Assembly: GCA_016844485.1 (NCBI GenBank)
Contig: JAENIZ010000054.1
Location: 1 to 7,734, forward strand
Length of the DNA stretch: 7,734 nt
Source: Gammaproteobacteria bacterium
GTDB taxonomy: Bacteria; Pseudomonadota; Gammaproteobacteria; Eutrophobiales; Eutrophobiaceae
Direction of reading: 5' to 3'
Made by a program: the position numbers and the translations under genes. The notes under the pieces are model-generated. The model was not told the origin of the DNA, made no database searches, and was given only the letters and a program-made list of their open reading frames with translations. Of the stretch, positions 6,759-7,734 are shown one piece after another. How positions within the stretch are numbered: the first letter of the stretch is position 1; the number at the start of each line of letters is the position of its first letter.

Positions 6759-7734
6759 TCAGACGACCTGTCGCGCACCTTCACATACGGCCTCGTGCCT
6801 TTCCACCTGTTCAAGCAATTTCACCGAATCATGTCTAGTGATCGTTGTAGCAAGGGCAAGACCCTGCTGATAACAGGCAGATGCGAGGGAATACTCACCC
6901 TGTTTTTCCAGTAACACCGCAAGTTCACGGTAGGCCTCCGGGGTTGGTTGTATTTCCAGGCTTTCTTCAAGATAGTCCCTGGCCTTGCCCCACAACGAGT
7001 TGCGCATACTGAGACGTCCTAGTGTTAATAACAACACCGGGTCCCGCGCATGGCCGCTGAGCAATTTTTCCGCAAAGGCAAGCTGACGGGCGTTGTCCTC
7101 ACCTTCGACAAGACCATACAAACGAACAATACCAACATCCCAGTGTTTCTTTAATGACTGCCGCAATAGCTGTTCGCATTCAGCCGTCTCAGCAAATTTC
7201 AGTTTCTCAAAGGTGTATTCCTCCAGCAGGTGCAATTCCTTGCGAAGATTTTTTGGAATACCTTGCCAGGTATTCTCCAGTGTCTCTTTATTTGCTGTTC
7301 CACCCGCCTGTTGTAACATCCCGGCATAGGCCTCGAGTTGTTTGGCCTGAATATTTTCCGTTGATAATAATCGCGCGCGTTTCAGTTCGGGTAATAATTC
7401 AAGCACATTTTTCCAGTCTTTCAGATCAGTATGGATCTTAAGCAACATCAATTTGACCTGTTTTTGATCGGGGCGCCGTTCATGCAAATTCGTTAAAGTC
7501 GCCAATGCCTGCTCGGTCTGGTGCTGGTTGATTTGCAATTCCGCACGGGTAAGACCTACTGCAACTTTTGCATCAGGATTATTTTCATGCGCAAGTTTTA
7601 AATAATGATCGCGCCGCTCCAAAGCGTCCTGTTGTTGGGCGGCGCGCGCAGCACCAAGATAATTGATTAATGGTGCCCGGGCGTACGGGATCCCTTTCTT
7701 CAAGGATTCTTCTGCTGATTTCCAATTTCCTTCG
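6759..7734 (-). CDS. hemY: HemY, TPR-containing heme biosynthesis-associated protein (N-terminus outside window)
   Basis: The last 324 codons of an open frame that continues past the window edge; the first ATG-like codon in view (TTG at 7703) is internal. The sequence begins WKSAEESLKKG and continues with LINYLGAARAAQQQ and RRDHYLKLAHE, a pattern highly typical of proteobacterial HemY. Further helical repeats such as QALATLTNLHERRPDQ and YRELAVLLEKQGEYSLASACYQQGL are TPR-like. E. coli HemY is about 400 residues, so about 75 residues with two membrane helices should lie beyond base 7734. It is an inner-membrane protein encoded last in the hemC-hemD-hemX-hemY operon; its exact role in heme synthesis is unsettled. 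It is unrelated to Bacillus HemY, the porphyrinogen oxidase. Here it ends the leftward operon, converging on the reductase gene. I see no strong terminator between them. Confidence 0.88.
   Translation of the reverse strand, partial: EGNWKSAEESLKKGIPYARAPLINYLGAARAAQQQDALERRDHYLKLAHENNPDAKVAVGLTRAELQINQHQTEQALATLTNLHERRPDQKQVKLMLLKIHTDLKDWKNVLELLPELKRARLLSTENIQAKQLEAYAGMLQQAGGTANKETLENTWQGIPKNLRKELHLLEEYTFEKLKFAETAECEQLLRQSLKKHWDVGIVRLYGLVEGEDNARQLAFAEKLLSGHARDPVLLLTLGRLSMRNSLWGKARDYLEESLEIQPTPEAYRELAVLLEKQGEYSLASACYQQGLALATTITRHDSVKLLEQVERHEAVCEGARQVV

Noticed and set aside
6579..6914. 111-codon open frame on the + strand spanning the reductase and hemY ends
   Set aside because: It overlaps two well-supported genes in other frames and resembles no known family; chance frame.
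1..7734. Search for CRISPR arrays, tandem repeats, insertion sequences, tRNA or rRNA genes
   Set aside because: No regularly spaced repeats, transposase motifs, terminal inverted repeats or RNA gene signatures were seen; the window is almost fully occupied by protein-coding genes.

Overview
The window looks like chromosomal DNA from an autotrophic proteobacterium (beta or gamma). This rests on four genes: an octameric-type phosphoribulokinase of the Calvin cycle, an MsbA lipid A flippase (so an LPS outer membrane), a TgpA-type membrane transglutaminase following a DUF58 gene, and a proteobacterial HemY. Base composition is moderate and even, and I see no mobile element, CRISPR array, rRNA or tRNA. 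The sequence alone does not fix the genus.

Layout from left to right. The 3' end of a DUF58 gene (1-127, +) overlaps the true start of tgpA (117-2126, +), the usual DUF58-tgpA operon end. tgpA converges, with a 31-nt gap, on msbA (2158-3909, -). A 146-nt divergent intergenic region (3910-4055) probably holds promoters for msbA on one side and phosphoribulokinase on the other. To its right are three co-directional genes with gaps of about 60 nt: phosphoribulokinase (4056-4928), an orphan ParA-type ATPase (4993-5646) and a 2Fe-2S/FAD/NAD(P)H reductase (5708-6724). The reductase converges on hemY (6759 to the window edge, -), whose N-terminus lies outside the window.

Functionally there are four blocks: cell-wall-associated transglutaminase, LPS precursor export, a carbon-fixation gene with two passenger genes, and the end of the heme-biosynthesis operon. 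Most genes are ordinary housekeeping genes. The least explained part is the prk-parA-reductase trio: the ParA has no ParB or other visible partner, and the reductase has no visible electron acceptor. I found no clear evidence of a new system. The findings are modest leads: the gene trio, an inverted repeat in front of prk, a tiny ORF coupled to the prk stop, and two start-codon corrections.
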